The position numbers were made by a program, and so were the translations under genes. Positions 5,110 to 6,197 of a DNA stretch of 6,197 nucleotides are shown piece after piece. Source of the DNA: Chloroflexota bacterium (GTDB lineage: Bacteria; Chloroflexota; Dehalococcoidia; Lucifugimonadales; UBA1127). The notes under the pieces were generated by a model. That model saw only the letters and a program-made list of their open reading frames with translations, searched no databases and was not told the DNA's origin. The first letter of the stretch is position 1, and each line of letters starts with the position of its first letter. Location: positions 1-6,197 of the forward strand of contig JAPPNT010000066.1 in NCBI GenBank assembly GCA_028873745.1. The letters run 5' to 3'.

Positions 5110-6039
5110 CTAGATCCTTGGCGCCACTTCTTCCGCTATGACTTCCAGGTGCTCTATGTAGTTGTGAACGGGGTTGAGGAGGAGGTGGTTGGCGCCTGCC
5201 TCTACCAGCTCCGCGAGTTTTTCGGCGATGTAGTCCGCGCTGCCTACGATGCTCCACTGCTCGGCCAGGTCCGGGTTGCCGTAGAAGCCGCCGATCCACT
5301 CGCGCAGGCCGGCCCAGCCTCGGGCCTCGTCGGTGTCGATGGCGAGGTAGACGCGCTTACTGACGCCGAACGTCGCGGGGTCTCGGCCTTCCTCTTCGAG
5401 CATACCCATGAGCTCGTTGTGCTCGCGGATGAAGGCCTCGTTGGTGCTGGAGCCGGCGCCCATCCAGCCGTCGGCGAGGCGGGCGGTGCGCTGGAGGGCG
5501 TCGGGGGCGCGGGCGCCGAACCAGAGTGGCGGGTGCGGCTTCTGGACGGGCTTGGGCTCCATCTTGACGCCGGAGAGGGTCGCCCAACTGCCCTCGTAGT
5601 CGGCGGCGTCCTGCGTCCAGAGGGCCTTCATGATGCGGACGCCCTCCGTGAAGCGTGCGACGCGGCGCTCCTCGGCGAGGCGGTAGGCTGGGTACTTGCG
5701 TGTGTTGGTCCCGAGGCCGAGGCCGACGGTGAGGCGGCCCTCACTGAGGTGGTCAAGGGTGCCGAGGGCCTTGGCGAACTGGACGGGGTTGCGGAGGGTG
5801 CTGACGAAGACGGAGGCGCCGATGCGGACGCGCTCGGTCAGGGCGGCGACGTAGGCGAGGAGGCCGACGGGCTCCAGCGAGGCGATGGTGCCGGTGATCT
5901 GCTCGGCGACCCAGAGGTCGTCGTAGCCGAGGGCCTCGGCGCGGGCGACGAACCGGCGCACGAGGGGCATGTCGACGCGGCCGTCGGCGAACCCCTGGGG
6001 GACGGCGATTCCGAGCTTGACTCCGCTCTTTGTCTGCAT
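5110..6039 (-). CDS. LLM class (luciferase-like, probably F420- or FMN-dependent) oxidoreductase
   Basis: The 309-residue protein has the normal length and layout of bacterial luciferase-like TIM-barrel oxidoreductases: KLGIAVPQG (8-16), ARAEALGYDDLWVAEQ (32-47), LAYVAALTERVRIGASV (61-77), RNPVQFAKALGTLDHLSEGR (83-102), TVGLGLGTN (104-112), FTEGVRIMKALW (130-141), KPVQKPHPPLWFGAR (163-177), and RLADGWMG (187-194). Members use reduced flavin or F420 for oxidation, reduction or monooxygenation of small molecules. The cofactor cannot be decided here; F420 is favoured for the presumed host group. The ATG at 6037-6039 is supported by AAGGAGG (6044-6050) four bases upstream. The gene is alone on its strand, convergent with the DUF4268-type gene, and returns to the high-GC composition of the window. 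Family is firm; substrate unknown. Confidence 0.93.
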   Translation of the reverse strand: MQTKSGVKLGIAVPQGFADGRVDMPLVRRFVARAEALGYDDLWVAEQITGTIASLEPVGLLAYVAALTERVRIGASVFVSTLRNPVQFAKALGTLDHLSEGRLTVGLGLGTNTRKYPAYRLAEERRVARFTEGVRIMKALWTQDAADYEGSWATLSGVKMEPKPVQKPHPPLWFGARAPDALQRTARLADGWMGAGSSTNEAFIREHNELMGMLEEEGRDPATFGVSKRVYLAIDTDEARGWAGLREWIGGFYGNPDLAEQWSIVGSADYIAEKLAELVEAGANHLLLNPVHNYIEHLEVIAEEVAPRI

Positions 6040-6043
6040 GGGG

Positions 6044-6071
6044 CCTCCTTTGTGTCGGGGGTGATTGTAGC
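6044..6071 (-). promoter_or_regulatory. Extended -10 promoter and ribosome binding site of the oxidoreductase gene
   Basis: On the minus strand TACAAT (6064-6069) is preceded by TGC, giving the extended -10 form TGnTAnAAT with one mismatch from TATAAT. A start of transcription near 6057 would leave a leader of about 18 bases carrying AAGGAGG (6044-6050). There is no clear -35 at the usual distance. The A/T-rich hexamer stands out in otherwise very GC-rich sequence. Confidence 0.5.
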
Positions 6072-6111
6072 ATGGGGGCGTGGGGGATTGGCGGGAACGG
6101 AGGGGCTTGTG

Positions 6112-6137
6112 GGCGGCTACTGTCTCGTGGAGCCGCC
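6112..6137. other. Inverted repeat upstream of the oxidoreductase gene
   Basis: GGCGGCT (6112-6118) pairs with AGCCGCC (6131-6137) around a 12-base loop. It lies about 40 bases upstream of the -10 candidate. It could be the end of a gene beyond the window, an operator-like site, or chance in GC-rich DNA. Nothing else is recognisable from 6072 to the right edge. Confidence 0.25.
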
Positions 6138-6197
6138 GGGCGAGGGGACACCAGCCCCCATACGCGGGGCGCAGGGGCCAACGATAGGGGTGCGCGG

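Overview
The window is a high-GC stretch of bacterial chromosome. By eye, most of it is about two thirds G+C or more, and codon third positions are almost always G or C. It carries seven protein-coding genes: six on the + strand and one convergent gene on the - strand. The gene content is an amidohydrolase-2 family protein, a hormone-sensitive-lipase-type esterase, a second alpha/beta hydrolase with a Cys nucleophile, and a luciferase-like (LLM, probably F420- or FMN-dependent) oxidoreductase. Together with the GC-rich hairpin repeats between genes, this suggests an uncultured Chloroflexota of the SAR202 / Dehalococcoidia type, a group known for expanded families of such enzymes. That is inference from family content; there is no rRNA or marker gene here. 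A high-GC actinobacterium is the main alternative.

Layout from left to right: (1) an amidohydrolase whose 5' end lies outside the window (to 935); several positions that are normally metal ligands or active-site residues look substituted. (2) A 225-bp intergenic stretch with a strong hairpin and a double repeat block. (3) A lipoprotein with a coiled coil and about four degenerate beta-type repeats (1161-1727). Twenty bases later comes (4) an alpha/beta hydrolase of the HSL family (1748-2686), probably co-transcribed. (5) Another repeat block leads into a small 75-residue unknown protein (2799-3026). (6) A short region with a hairpin repeat lies between two exact copies of a 21-bp sequence, the first of which spans the stop codon of the small gene. 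(7) A Cys-nucleophile alpha/beta hydrolase (3159-3920). (8) A third full repeat block, followed by a gene of clearly lower GC (near 50%) encoding a DUF4268-type protein with a PD-(D/E)XK-nuclease-like N-terminus (4147-5097), probably acquired horizontally. (9) The convergent LLM oxidoreductase (6039 down to 5110), with its own strong ribosome binding site and an extended -10 promoter candidate.

The hydrolases and the oxidoreductase could act on organic substrates in a scavenging or catabolic lifestyle, but no specific pathway can be read from them. The repeats are the most unusual part. They are a two-module element, always in the same order and orientation. Its hairpin differs between copies in a base-pair-preserving way, and its 3' end supplies the Shine-Dalgarno sequence of two downstream genes. 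I see no CRISPR array, tRNA, rRNA, transposase, integrase or complete multi-gene defence system.
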